Assembly (NCBI GenBank): GCA_017651645.1
Contig: JAGCCO010000132.1
Location: 1 to 28,886, forward strand
Length of the DNA: 28,886 nucleotides
Direction of reading: 5' to 3'
Origin: Bacteroidales bacterium
Lineage (GTDB): Bacteria; Bacteroidota; Bacteroidia; Bacteroidales; F082
Shown: one piece after another, positions 1 through 8,251 of the stretch
Numbering within the stretch: the stretch's first letter is position 1
How the letters are laid out: each line of letters starts with the position of its first letter
Position numbers and translations under genes: made by a program
The notes under the pieces: generated by a model
What the model saw: only the letters and a program-made list of their open reading frames with translations
The model's database searches: none
Told to the model about the DNA's origin: nothing

Positions 1-3000
1 GAAGTTGACAGGCATCTCACCCATGTTCTCGGCATAGACCACAGCATAGTCGGCGTTGTCCATCGGGAAGTAGATCTTGGTGTTCTCGGGGTTGATCATG
101 TATTTGGTGAGGCCGTGGCCCTGACCGAAACGGATGCGGGCGAGGTCGCCTCTACCGTTGTTGTCGCTCACGCGGAGGTTCAGCTTACCGGTCCAACCAC
201 CACCACCACCAGGATTTTGGCCACTACCGGTTACGCCTTCAGTGTCGGGTTCGAAGACAACGGTTTGTTCAGCTTCTTCAGCCTCAACGAAGAAACCTTC
301 CATTGCATTGACATAAGGATAGTCTCCTCTCTCGGCAAGCCCAAGCTCACCGTCCTCCATGACCAGGTAGTCTTCCCAGTCGATAATGGCATTCACGGCG
401 TAGGGGTTGCCCAAGAGGTTGAGGCCAGGAAGATTGGCAGTGGCGTCGTAGTCTAATTCGACTTCGACGGATTCCACTTCTTCAGGATCAATGGCTATGC
501 CAGTGAAGGTAAGGGTGACATCCTCGCTGTTGGCATAAAGGTAACCCTTATTTTGCTCGAGTTGTGTGAAGCCGGGTTCTTCGTCTTCTCCTTGGTTGTA
601 GTTGATCCATTCGAGGAAGTCGTAGGTGTCGTCACCTTCACCGCTCTGGTCGAAGTAGTAGAGGTCAAAGTCGTTCTCTAATAAGTTGTCCACATTTGCA
701 ACATCTATAGTTCCAACGGGAGAAGCAATCAGGCAATAATTGCCCGTGCCTGTGCCGTAGCCAGTGATGTCCTTGGTAAGCGTGACAAAGCCGCAGTCCA
801 CGTTGTAGGTGAAGAAAACACCTGCATCGGGAGCTGTTGAATTTGTAGTTTTTTCGAGGATAGTATCGCCATTGTGAGTGAATACATATCCACATTCTCT
901 AGGATAGTTTCCGCTCACCCAAACGAATTGGATCTCGCGACCATCGCAGACATTGAAAGAGCCTTCGTAAGGTCCTGTGACACTAGGCATGGTCAGCTCG
1001 TAAAGCAATTTTTCTGTTGTTGCATCCACAATATTAATATATGCACCGTTCCAGCTGTCATCGTATTGGTCGGTGAAGCTATAGCTGATTGCGCACATGT
1101 ATTCAGGCAAGCAGAGGTCGGTGGTGAAGCTGACAGGATTGCTCCATTCGCTGGTGCCGTCTTCGCCACAGTTGGCCTGCACTTCCACGCTGTAGGTAGT
1201 GGCTAGTTCAAGTCCGGTCAATGTGTAAGGATTGGTGATGGTGCCTTCGACATCAACGCCGTTCACGCGCATGTTCCAAGCCTCGGCATCGCTGGTCCAG
1301 CTGATGGTGGCTTCAGTGCCGCCAGTGTAGTTGATGGCAAGGTCAGTAGGAATCAGGCAGGAAGGAGCCTCAAGCACACGGAGGGTGTAGTCGTTGGCGT
1401 GCCTATAGGAACCGCTGGAGCACGGATCGTGGCTAGCATCCCAATTGGTGTTGCCATTGTTATAGAAACTGTTGAAATAAGAGTCGGCTCCATAGATACG
1501 CATACGATAATCACCCAAGGCTTGGTCAGCAGGAACGGTGATTTTGGCTTCATGAGTGCCAGCGCCCGAGGAGGCCTTGCCAATATAAACAATCTCGCTG
1601 TCCTCAAACGACAGGCTGTTGTCAAAGTCAACCCAGATGACGAAGGTATAAGGATAGCTACCAGTGGCAGTGGTGATTGCGATGGTTGACTCAACACCAG
1701 CTTGTACTGCACCAATCATATCTGAATAATCACCATAGTAAGGAGATGTGGCAGGAATACTGATGCCTTCACCTCCGTTCTCAACAACATAGTCGCCCAT
1801 ACCGAAAGTAACTCCGGTTATACCACTCCCGTCATGTGAAGTGGGATTAGGCACGCAGTAACCGATATGCACGCTGACGGGACCGGCCCATTGGCTGTAG
1901 CCGTCTACGTCGCCGCAGTTGGCGCGCACCCAGAAATAATAGTCGCCAAGTTCAAGGTTAATAGTGTAAGTGGCTTCGTTTACAGTACCGACAATGTTCT
2001 CAGCAGGAACGGCAGTAGCATCGGTTGCGTAGGCCACTTCCCATTCGCCGGCATTGCTTACCCAAGAGAAGGTGGCGCTCAAGCCGTTGGGGGCCACCAC
2101 AAGAGAGGTGGGAGCGGGGCAAGCGATGGTGGTGGTGAAGCTCACGGCTGTGGTCCATTCGCTGTAAGTGCCGCTACAGTTGGCACGTACCTTGGCGGTG
2201 TAAGTCGTTTCAGGATCGAGGTTTTCGAAGGTGTAGGTGGTTTCTTCCACGTCAATGGGGTCTTCATCGTCCAGTTGAACCTGCCAAGCGGTAGCGTCGG
2301 AGGTCCAGGTGATGGTGGCTTCATGGGCGGTCACGTCGGAAGCGGCCACGCCAGTAGGCTTGGCGCAAGAAGGAATGTAGTCGATACTCACATTATCGAT
2401 GTGCAGGTTGTTGTCACTGCCGGTTTCGGATACGGTGGATTCACCATAGAACGCCACGGCGATGTTCTGTCCAGCGTATTCGCTCAAGTCGATGGCCACG
2501 GCTTGGCCAATGGCGGAGCAGACGATGTCATTGTACACATATTCAGATCCAGTGTTGTTCCATTCGCGCAGGATTTCCCAAGTGGTACCGCCGTCGGTGG
2601 TAATCAGCACGACAAACCTGTCGTCTTGTCCCAAAGTTTTATCAATCTCTTGCAATGTACCTGAATACTTGGTCAGTGCCATGTCGAAGGTGAGTTGCAC
2701 GTTGTCTTCCATGGGGAGGGCCGGGGTAACCAACCAATATTTGCAGCTGCTGCCATAAATGTTAACCTTGGCATGGTTGTCAAACACGCCATTGCCAGTG
2801 TTAAAGTTCCAACCGCCATTGTATGAAGTCAAAGCGGTGGTGCCGTTTAAGACATCATTGGTCAACAAGGTGTTGTAGCGCGTCCAGCCGGTAGGAATAG
2901 TTGTGGTGGCAAATGCTTCAGTCAACGGGATGCTTGCAGCTGTAGTGAAGTTGCCCGAAACATAGTTTTCGCAGTTATAGACCTGCACGTTGTAGGTGGT

Positions 3001-4056
3001 GAGGCCGTCAAGGTTGCTAAGGACAAGAGTGGGAGTGCCGTTAACGGTTTCTTGAGCTGCATTATCCCAAGCCTCAGAGGACTTCTTGTATTTTACCGTC
3101 CAAGTGGTCTCTTGGTAACCAGGAGTCCAAGTCAGTGTTGCCGAAGACTCAGTAACGTTCGTGATCTGCAGGTTAGTGGGAACGGCGCAAGCATTGGCCG
3201 TGGTGAAACTCGTTGATTTAAAGAAACTGGTAGAGCCAGTGCAAACAGTTTGCACGCCCACATTATAGGTGGTGTTGCCAGCGAGGGTGCCTTCAAAGGT
3301 GTAGGTCTGAGCGGTCAGGTTCTCCACCAAAGTATATTCTTCATCGGTGGAAGCCTTGTAGCGAAGATTCCATTTGTTGCCTTCGCCTTCCCATGTCACA
3401 GTGGCTCCATCAGTAGTGATATCGCTTACAGCGATGGCAGTGGGCATGTCGCAACCAGTGGAAGCGGGCACATAGGTGAAGGTGGTCTTGGGGAGGAAGT
3501 TGGCTACCGTTGGGGAATAGCTTTGACCGCTGCGGCCATAAACCGCTGCACCGGTCACAGATTCACCTTTCCAAGAAACAGAGGCATAAGCACCGCCAGT
3601 GGTATAATAGTATCCCACCAGCAAATTACCGCCACCATAGGTGTAAGGTGTTGAGAGTTCAATGGTCATCACACCACTAACAAGACTGATAGGACCATCG
3701 TAAACGATGGTGGCACCGTCAGTACCAGTGAAATCTGAAATTGTAGTCTCAGAAACTTCTTTCATGAAAATCTGGCAAGTGCCGTTCCAGCAGCCACTAG
3801 TACCCGTTGAAGGGATGTTGTTCGTGCCATTGCTGAAAACATTGAGGATGGAAATTGTACCTCCATTCATATCCTCAAGTTCCGTGGCAGGATACACCAT
3901 TTCGGATTGCAGACTATTGTCTGCCCATAATCCCCAAATGGGAACATTACCGTTTGTAGTCGTTCCGTCATGCACAGTCAAAGTTTCCTGTGCCATAGCT
4001 GCCCAAGGCATAAACAATGCCATTAGCAGCAAGAAAAGTAATGACTTTCTTTTCAT
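1..4056 (-). CDS. Large secreted fibronectin type III / choice-of-anchor J / GEVED protein, C-terminus missing
   Basis: The minus-strand frame is open from the ATG at 4056 to the window edge: 1352 codons and no stop, so the C-terminus is off the window. Residues 1-23 are a signal peptide (basic start, Leu-rich core, ending AMAQE). Five FnIII-like repeats, most with a Cys-x-x-Pro-Thr start and a TWxS/TYxxxVxAxC pattern, begin near residues 202, 290, 564, 646 and 900. Residues 376-563 look like a choice-of-anchor J (cleaved-adhesin type) jelly roll, with a TTDGGTTWE stretch and an HIDNVSIDY ending. Residues 734-895 resemble a GEVED domain (VIWVDFDNS, then DYRMRIYG). A DQYDDSWNG module starts at 996. 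The last 250 residues resemble the beta-rich region before a T9SS tail. Such proteins are usually surface adhesins or companions of secreted proteases; the ligand cannot be told. A T9SS sorting domain is expected beyond base 1 but is not visible. Confidence 0.85.
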   Translation of the reverse strand, partial: MKRKSLLFLLLMALFMPWAAMAQETLTVHDGTTTNGNVPIWGLWADNSLQSEMVYPATELEDMNGGTISILNVFSNGTNNIPSTGTSGCWNGTCQIFMKEVSETTISDFTGTDGATIVYDGPISLVSGVMTIELSTPYTYGGGNLLVGYYYTTGGAYASVSWKGESVTGAAVYGRSGQSYSPTVANFLPKTTFTYVPASTGCDMPTAIAVSDITTDGATVTWEGEGNKWNLRYKASTDEEYTLVENLTAQTYTFEGTLAGNTTYNVGVQTVCTGSTSFFKSTSFTTANACAVPTNLQITNVTESSATLTWTPGYQETTWTVKYKKSSEAWDNAAQETVNGTPTLVLSNLDGLTTYNVQVYNCENYVSGNFTTAASIPLTEAFATTTIPTGWTRYNTLLTNDVLNGTTALTSYNGGWNFNTGNGVFDNHAKVNIYGSSCKYWLVTPALPMEDNVQLTFDMALTKYSGTLQEIDKTLGQDDRFVVLITTDGGTTWEILREWNNTGSEYVYNDIVCSAIGQAVAIDLSEYAGQNIAVAFYGESTVSETGSDNNLHIDNVSIDYIPSCAKPTGVAASDVTAHEATITWTSDATAWQVQLDDEDPIDVEETTYTFENLDPETTYTAKVRANCSGTYSEWTTAVSFTTTIACPAPTSLVVAPNGLSATFSWVSNAGEWEVAYATDATAVPAENIVGTVNEATYTINLELGDYYFWVRANCGDVDGYSQWAGPVSVHIGYCVPNPTSHDGSGITGVTFGMGDYVVENGGEGISIPATSPYYGDYSDMIGAVQAGVESTIAITTATGSYPYTFVIWVDFDNSLSFEDSEIVYIGKASSGAGTHEAKITVPADQALGDYRMRIYGADSYFNSFYNNGNTNWDASHDPCSSGSYRHANDYTLRVLEAPSCLIPTDLAINYTGGTEATISWTSDAEAWNMRVNGVDVEGTITNPYTLTGLELATTYSVEVQANCGEDGTSEWSNPVSFTTDLCLPEYMCAISYSFTDQYDDSWNGAYINIVDATTEKLLYELTMPSVTGPYEGSFNVCDGREIQFVWVSGNYPRECGYVFTHNGDTILEKTTNSTAPDAGVFFTYNVDCGFVTLTKDITGYGTGTGNYCLIASPVGTIDVANVDNLLENDFDLYYFDQSGEGDDTYDFLEWINYNQGEDEEPGFTQLEQNKGYLYANSEDVTLTFTGIAIDPEEVESVEVELDYDATANLPGLNLLGNPYAVNAIIDWEDYLVMEDGELGLAERGDYPYVNAMEGFFVEAEEAEQTVVFEPDTEGVTGSGQNPGGGGGWTGKLNLRVSDNNGRGDLARIRFGQGHGLTKYMINPENTKIYFPMDNADYAVVYAENMGEMPVNF

Positions 4057-4173
4057 TTTGATTGTAATTTTAGTGAATAATTAAGTGAATTGTTGATTAT
4101 CTATTTGTTTATCAATATTTTAACAAAATTTCTAATTGCATATACAGGTGCACTATACACCTATAGATGGTTG

Positions 4174-4181
4174 CAAAAATA
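4174..4181 (-). promoter_or_regulatory. Candidate Bacteroidota -7 promoter element for the FnIII protein
   Basis: The minus strand reads TATTTTTG here, matching TAnnTTTG. It lies about 118 bases upstream of the ATG at 4056, so the leader would be long and AT-rich. I see no clear -33 TTTG. The leader contains a short AGGTG/CACCT inverted repeat near 4146-4162 of unknown meaning. Confidence 0.4.
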
Positions 4182-4274
4182 GTATTTTTTCCATTCGGTT
4201 TTTAAAATAAAAGTAAAAAAATGTAGATTTGTTTTCCAAAAGGAAGAAGGGCGGAAAATGGGTTACACCTTATT

Positions 4275-5867
4275 TTAGTATTGATATAAACCCTTTTCGG
4301 CTTCGGTGGGAGAACTAAGCAACAGCGCCTCAAAAAAAGCAAACAACGTGGCACCGGCCTGGGTCTCCAAGGTGTCCTCGGGAAACATCGAGAGCAGTAT
4401 GATGCAGAGGAACACCATATATAAATAGGTGTGGTTTTTTCGCGACGAGAACCAAGGATAGAACAGCACAAACAGGAAAAACGCCAAGCCCACCCAACCG
4501 AAAGCCACCGCGATGGCCAGATACTGGTTGTGCGCACGAAAACGAAATTCCTCCTTCAGCGGGGAACGGAGCTCGTCGTAAGCCTGGGCAAAGGCCTGCG
4601 GCACGTCACCCGTGCCCACGCCGAACCATGGATGCTGCCCGATGAGGTGGAAGGAAGCCCTTGTGTATTCGATGCGTTGTGCTAGCGATCCGCCATTCGG
4701 ATTGTTGAAGCGACGGTAAAGATTGTATTCAAACAGGGTCGAAGAGAGTCTTGCCCGAAGGCCGGGATGACACCAGTTGTTGTAGTTGGCCACACCCTGC
4801 TCGATGTTGCGGATGTCCTCATCTGTCAAGGCCATCACGCCTTGGGCATCTTTGCGCAGGCCCTTGGAGGTGAGGTAACGCGCCAGCGTGGCCTCGAGGT
4901 TCTCACCGTTGGCAGTCGTGCCGTCCAAGGGCAGGGCACTGCGCTGAGGCCATGCCTCCTGCAACTCCTTTCGGCAGTAGTACAACCCCACGTATTTCCC
5001 GTCTTCCACAGGATTGTACACTGTGTCGTGCCAATAGGCGTTACCCTGAGCGGTTTTCTGCTCCAACGTGCTGAAATCCACAGGCTCCACCTTCAACATC
5101 GGCTTCACGAGATGCACGATAGCCACGATGCCGATGAGAAGGACAGCCATGGCTGCCACCCCTATCGCGATACGCCATCCCCTACCCTTTTTCCAACGCA
5201 GGAAGGCATAGACGGCTGAAGCAACAACAACCGCCGCAAGGATGACATAGCCCGAGAGGGATTCGAAGATGAAGATCTGGTAAGCGAACCATAATATTAA
5301 TATTACCTGAATGGCTTTGCTCCTCCACGAGGACTTGAGGGTGAGGTAATATCCAACTATCGCCATACTGAAGACGATATTCAGGCAGAAGCGGATGTGG
5401 CTGATGAAATGCGAGATTTCGCGGATGTCCTCGTAGTCGTGCCGCCAGTAGGACACGCTGCTGAACAAGGTGGCAATGAAGACTGACAGCACATAGACGA
5501 GCATGACGAAGTCGAAACGCTTGCGGTCCAGAGGCTCAATACTCGACAACACGAAGGGCATGACCAGAATGGGCAGCTTGACGCGGAGGTCTTTCATAGC
5601 ATACTGGAAGTCGGAAGTCCAAAGTAGACCTACGACGTGCATGAGGTAGAAAGCGACGAGGAGGACGGCGGCCTTGTTGTGCCAGAAACGGGTGAGTTTG
5701 TTGTTGATGGACTTTGTACAAAGTCCATCAACAAGCCACACGAGGACAAGCCAGAACTGCGACATGCCCATGAGGAAGGGCGAGAGGGTGAGGCCTACGG
5801 CCACCATCAGCAGACCCAAGAGATAGGCCTGGTTGAGATAGGGTCGTATGGAAGCCTGCGCTGTCAT
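4275..5867 (-). CDS. O-antigen ligase family (Wzy/WaaL-like) polytopic membrane protein
   Basis: 530 residues with many hydrophobic helices: roughly 15-45, 65-85, 95-110, 120-140, 165-180 and 190-255, then two or three more after 445. A soluble loop of about 150 residues (260-415) is probably periplasmic. The stretch HPWFGVGTGD (about 420) and the following RAHNQYLAIAVAFGWVGL (about 455) are the pattern I associate with the Wzy_C/O-antigen ligase family, which transfers or polymerises undecaprenol-linked glycans. I chose the ATG at 5867 because it overlaps the S41 protease stop as TGATG, a typical coupling arrangement; a GTG one codon earlier is possible. Codons 45-56 (LVDGLCTKSINN) lie inside a 34-bp perfect palindrome in the segment between the first hydrophobic regions. 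Whether the protein acts on O-antigen, A-LPS or another glycan is not shown. It is the last gene of its train; an AT-rich gap follows. Confidence 0.82.
   Translation of the reverse strand: MTAQASIRPYLNQAYLLGLLMVAVGLTLSPFLMGMSQFWLVLVWLVDGLCTKSINNKLTRFWHNKAAVLLVAFYLMHVVGLLWTSDFQYAMKDLRVKLPILVMPFVLSSIEPLDRKRFDFVMLVYVLSVFIATLFSSVSYWRHDYEDIREISHFISHIRFCLNIVFSMAIVGYYLTLKSSWRSKAIQVILILWFAYQIFIFESLSGYVILAAVVVASAVYAFLRWKKGRGWRIAIGVAAMAVLLIGIVAIVHLVKPMLKVEPVDFSTLEQKTAQGNAYWHDTVYNPVEDGKYVGLYYCRKELQEAWPQRSALPLDGTTANGENLEATLARYLTSKGLRKDAQGVMALTDEDIRNIEQGVANYNNWCHPGLRARLSSTLFEYNLYRRFNNPNGGSLAQRIEYTRASFHLIGQHPWFGVGTGDVPQAFAQAYDELRSPLKEEFRFRAHNQYLAIAVAFGWVGLAFFLFVLFYPWFSSRKNHTYLYMVFLCIILLSMFPEDTLETQAGATLFAFFEALLLSSPTEAEKGLYQY
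5701..5734. repeat. 34-bp perfect palindrome inside the O-antigen ligase gene
   Basis: Bases 5701-5734 equal their own reverse complement with no mismatch and no spacer; the centre is TTTGTACAAA, between 5717 and 5718. The flanking bases 5700 and 5735 do not pair, so the ends are sharp. It is read in frame by the host gene. Because of the symmetry the plus strand, in the matching frame, also encodes VDGLCTKSIN. The length and sharp edges suggest an inserted small palindromic element; that origin is inference. Confidence 0.85.
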
Positions 5868-7513
5868 CACTTGCCGCTCAAGATGCTGTGGTATTCGTCC
5901 TTACCGTTGGTGTTGAGCAGGATCTCGAAGGCACGTTTCAAGTCGGGATCGTCGTTCAGCGAGGCGACGATACGGCCTTTCTGGTAGTAGTAACGGCCCA
6001 CAATCTCGGAACGCAGCAGCTCCTCGATGTCCTTGCGGTTGCTGAGCAGGTCGTTGGCCTTCTCGGCGGCGAGGTTCTTCTCCAACAGTTCGATCTGTGG
6101 CTTGATTTTCTCCAGATAGCCTTCTTCCTTGGCCGTCTTCTTCAGCTTCTCGATGGTTTTCTCGCTCTCGGTGGTGTAGCTGAAGTTCTTGTCCTTCACA
6201 AACTTCATGAAGTCCTGATAGGTGGCCTCGTCGATCTGGAAGCGGTCGGCGGAGTCAATACTCTTGTGCTCGCTGTAGAACTTGTTGGCATAGTCGAAGA
6301 TGTAATTCTTGGCATAAAGGAAGGCTGTCACGGTGGCATAGGCATCGCGGTCCACTTTCACATCAGGCGTGATGCCATGACCTTCATAAACGGTGCGACC
6401 GCCCATGGTCTTAAAGGCTTTTCCTAAAGTGTCGTTTTTCGTTTGAGTAGTGTCTTTCTTGTGCGAGTAGTCGATCTCCTGGATGCAGCGGCCGCTGGGG
6501 ATGTAGTAATGCGCCACCGTAACCTTCATCTGAGTGTTGTAGCTCAGCGGTAAGATATTCTGCACCAAGCCTTTGCCAAACGTCCTTTGGCCGATGATGA
6601 CACCGCGGTCATAGTCCTGGATGGCGCCAGCCACAATTTCACTGGCCGAGGCACTGTTGCCGTCGACAAGGATGGCAAGCGGAATCTCAAGGTCGAGAGG
6701 CTCATTGGTGGTGGGATACAGGTTGTTGGCAGTGGCCGCTTTGCCTTTCATGGAGACGACAGGCTTGCCTTTGGGGATGAACATGTTGACGATGTCGACC
6801 GCCTCGTTCATCAGGCCGCCACCGTTGCCACGCAGGTCAATGATGAAGCCTTTCAAAGCGTTGTCTTTCCTCATCTCCACGAACTTTTCCTTCAGCTCTT
6901 TGGCCGCATCGCGGGTGAAGCCGTTCAACGAGAGATATGCCACGCCGTTGTCGAACACCTTATAATAAGGTATGTTGTCGATTTTCACCTTCTCGCGTTT
7001 CAACTTGATTTCCAAAGGCTTCTCCTGACCATAGCGTTTGATCTTCAAGGACACCTCAGTGCCGGGCTGACCCTTGAGCAGGTTGCTGACTTCCTGGGTG
7101 TTCTTCTTGACGCAGTCGACGCCGTTCACCTCGATGATGGCGTCACCGGCGATGATGCCGGCTTTCTGGGCAGGCCAGCCATAGTATGGGTCGGAGATGC
7201 GGGTGTATTCACCGTCATACTGGATGAGGGCGCCGATGCCGCCATATTCGCCTGTGGTCATGAACTTGGCGTTCTCGATGTCCGACTCGGGGATGAAGAC
7301 CGTGTAGGGGTCGAGGCCGTCGAGCATGGCCTTGATGGCGGTCTCGTTGAGTTCGCCCGGGTTGATCTCGTCGACATAGTTGAGGTTGAGCTCACGGAGG
7401 AGACTGTTGTAGATGTCGAGGCTCTTGGCGATCTCGAAGTTGTTCTGCTTCTCCTGGGCGACGAGGCTCACGGAGAGGATCAGGGTGAGGATTAGGGTGG
7501 TTATGTGTTTCAT
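5867..7513 (-). CDS. S41 family C-terminal processing peptidase with PDZ domain
   Basis: 548 residues. Residues 1-20 form a signal peptide (hydrophobic core, VAQ end), so the enzyme is periplasmic or exported. A short N-terminal region is followed by a PDZ domain at about 85-165 (GGIGALIQYD, AGIIAGDAIIEVNG). The S41 core is at about 185-385. The motif IDLRGNGGG is at 225-233, the nucleophile is expected at Ser289 in GNSASASEI, and the general base at Lys314 in TFGKGLVQ; the 25-residue spacing matches the Ser/Lys dyad of CtpA-type proteases. A Lys/Glu-rich C-terminal part of about 150 residues follows. The family trims C-termini of envelope proteins; the substrate is unknown. The start has an in-frame ATG directly before the signal peptide. 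It lies 72 bases downstream of yidD and is translationally coupled to the O-antigen ligase gene by a one-base stop/start overlap. Confidence 0.93.
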   Translation of the reverse strand: MKHITTLILTLILSVSLVAQEKQNNFEIAKSLDIYNSLLRELNLNYVDEINPGELNETAIKAMLDGLDPYTVFIPESDIENAKFMTTGEYGGIGALIQYDGEYTRISDPYYGWPAQKAGIIAGDAIIEVNGVDCVKKNTQEVSNLLKGQPGTEVSLKIKRYGQEKPLEIKLKREKVKIDNIPYYKVFDNGVAYLSLNGFTRDAAKELKEKFVEMRKDNALKGFIIDLRGNGGGLMNEAVDIVNMFIPKGKPVVSMKGKAATANNLYPTTNEPLDLEIPLAILVDGNSASASEIVAGAIQDYDRGVIIGQRTFGKGLVQNILPLSYNTQMKVTVAHYYIPSGRCIQEIDYSHKKDTTQTKNDTLGKAFKTMGGRTVYEGHGITPDVKVDRDAYATVTAFLYAKNYIFDYANKFYSEHKSIDSADRFQIDEATYQDFMKFVKDKNFSYTTESEKTIEKLKKTAKEEGYLEKIKPQIELLEKNLAAEKANDLLSNRKDIEELLRSEIVGRYYYQKGRIVASLNDDPDLKRAFEILLNTNGKDEYHSILSGK

Positions 7514-7542
7514 TTTCTATATGGTGTTTTGTCTTTGTTGAC

Positions 7543-7594
7543 AGGGGTTTCGCTGCGCTTCACCTCTTGTTAATATCCAACGTCCCTACGGGAC
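7543..7594. other. Two weak hairpins between yidD and the S41 protease gene
   Basis: AGGGGT (7543-7548) faces ACCTCT (7562-7567), pairing with one G-U, around a TTCGCTGCGCTTC loop. GTCCC (7582-7586) faces GGGAC (7590-7594) and overlaps the yidD stop codon. They could be degenerate repeat remnants or RNA processing sites inside the transcript. Neither has a T-tract, so a terminator is not indicated. Confidence 0.3.
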
Positions 7595-7816
7595 TGGGTC
7601 ATAGCCGCTGCCACCCCATGGGTTGCAGGAGAGGATGCGCTTGAAGGTGAGCCAGCCGCCTTTGAAGAAGCCGTATTTCTGAATCGCCTCGATGCCGTAG
7701 TTGGAGCAGGTGGGCGTGTAACGACAGCTCTTCCCGATGAAAGGCGACAAGGTCACCTGATAGAGCCGGATCAACAGGATCAGGAACTTAGCGGGCAGAT
7801 TGAGGATGCGCTTCAT
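7586..7816 (-). CDS. yidD: Membrane protein insertion efficiency factor YidD
   Basis: 76 residues, the normal size for the family. It has the full signature: an N-terminal amphipathic/hydrophobic segment (about 6-26), [22 protein letters not shown] with the conserved cysteines, and the end [15 protein letters not shown]. YidD acts at the inner face of the inner membrane and assists YidC/Sec insertion. The ATG at 7816 lies inside the 3' end of rnpA, giving a 29-base overlap; this close link of rnpA and yidD is common in bacteria. Here yidC does not follow; the next gene is the S41 protease. Confidence 0.95.
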   Translation of the reverse strand: MKRILNLPAKFLILLIRLYQVTLSPFIGKSCRYTPTCSNYGIEAIQKYGFFKGGWLTFKRILSCNPWGGSGYDPVP

Positions 7817-8222
7817 GGTGGGTGAGCTTAGCCGAATTATATTTCTTTATCAACTCATTGACAGCTTTCTGGGTCTTCGCGAACATCTCCTCGTAGGAGT
7901 GGATGACTGTAGCCGTATAGACTAACGCGACGTCGACCGAAATATTATCCCTGCAGCAGATTTCATAGAGGGGTGCCTTGTTTTTGCGCCAAGCTTCGCG
8001 TATGAGGCGTTTCACACGGTTGCGCTTGATGGCATGGTGGAAGCGTTTTTTGGACACCGAGACCAAGAGACGGCAGGTGACGGGGCGGCTTTCATCGTGA
8101 TGGAAGAGGAAGATGACCCGATAAGGATACACAGGAAAACCCACGCCTTTGTCGAAAAGCGTCTGGATGTCGTTTTCCTTACAGATACGTTCATATTTCG
8201 GAAGTCCCTCCTTAGCCGTCAT
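7788..8222 (-). CDS. rnpA: Ribonuclease P protein component
   Basis: 144 residues. RnpA binds the RNase P RNA and helps mature tRNA 5' ends. The family's RNR box is present as [13 protein letters not shown], preceded by a [15 protein letters not shown] strand, and the N-terminus carries the usual ERI(C)/FDKG region that binds the tRNA leader. The ATG at 8222 gives a natural N-terminus. The C-terminal 25 residues (Lys/His-rich, ending HPQSAR) are less conserved, and their coding DNA overlaps the start of yidD in another frame. It lies 29 bases downstream of hemD. rpmH, often next to rnpA elsewhere, is absent here, as is usual in this phylum as far as I recall. Confidence 0.95.
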   Translation of the reverse strand: MTAKEGLPKYERICKENDIQTLFDKGVGFPVYPYRVIFLFHHDESRPVTCRLLVSVSKKRFHHAIKRNRVKRLIREAWRKNKAPLYEICCRDNISVDVALVYTATVIHSYEEMFAKTQKAVNELIKKYNSAKLTHHEAHPQSAR

Positions 8223-8251
8223 GGGATGATACGCTTGGGATGACCGGAGGA

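Noticed and set aside
1867..2664. 265-codon plus-strand frame opposite the FnIII protein
   Set aside because: It lies over conserved FnIII repeats read on the minus strand; Gly/Val/His-rich product without known pattern.
5711..5724. Recombination-cloning site contamination, because the palindrome core ACTTTGTACAAAGT resembles engineered att sites
   Set aside because: The match is limited to the symmetric core, the palindrome extends well beyond it on both sides, and the surrounding gene is intact and native in style.
6587..7495. Long open frame of about 300 codons on the plus strand, opposite the S41 protease gene
   Set aside because: It is a mirror of the G/C-ending codons of the protease; its product is a low-complexity Val/Asp/Gly-rich string with no family pattern.
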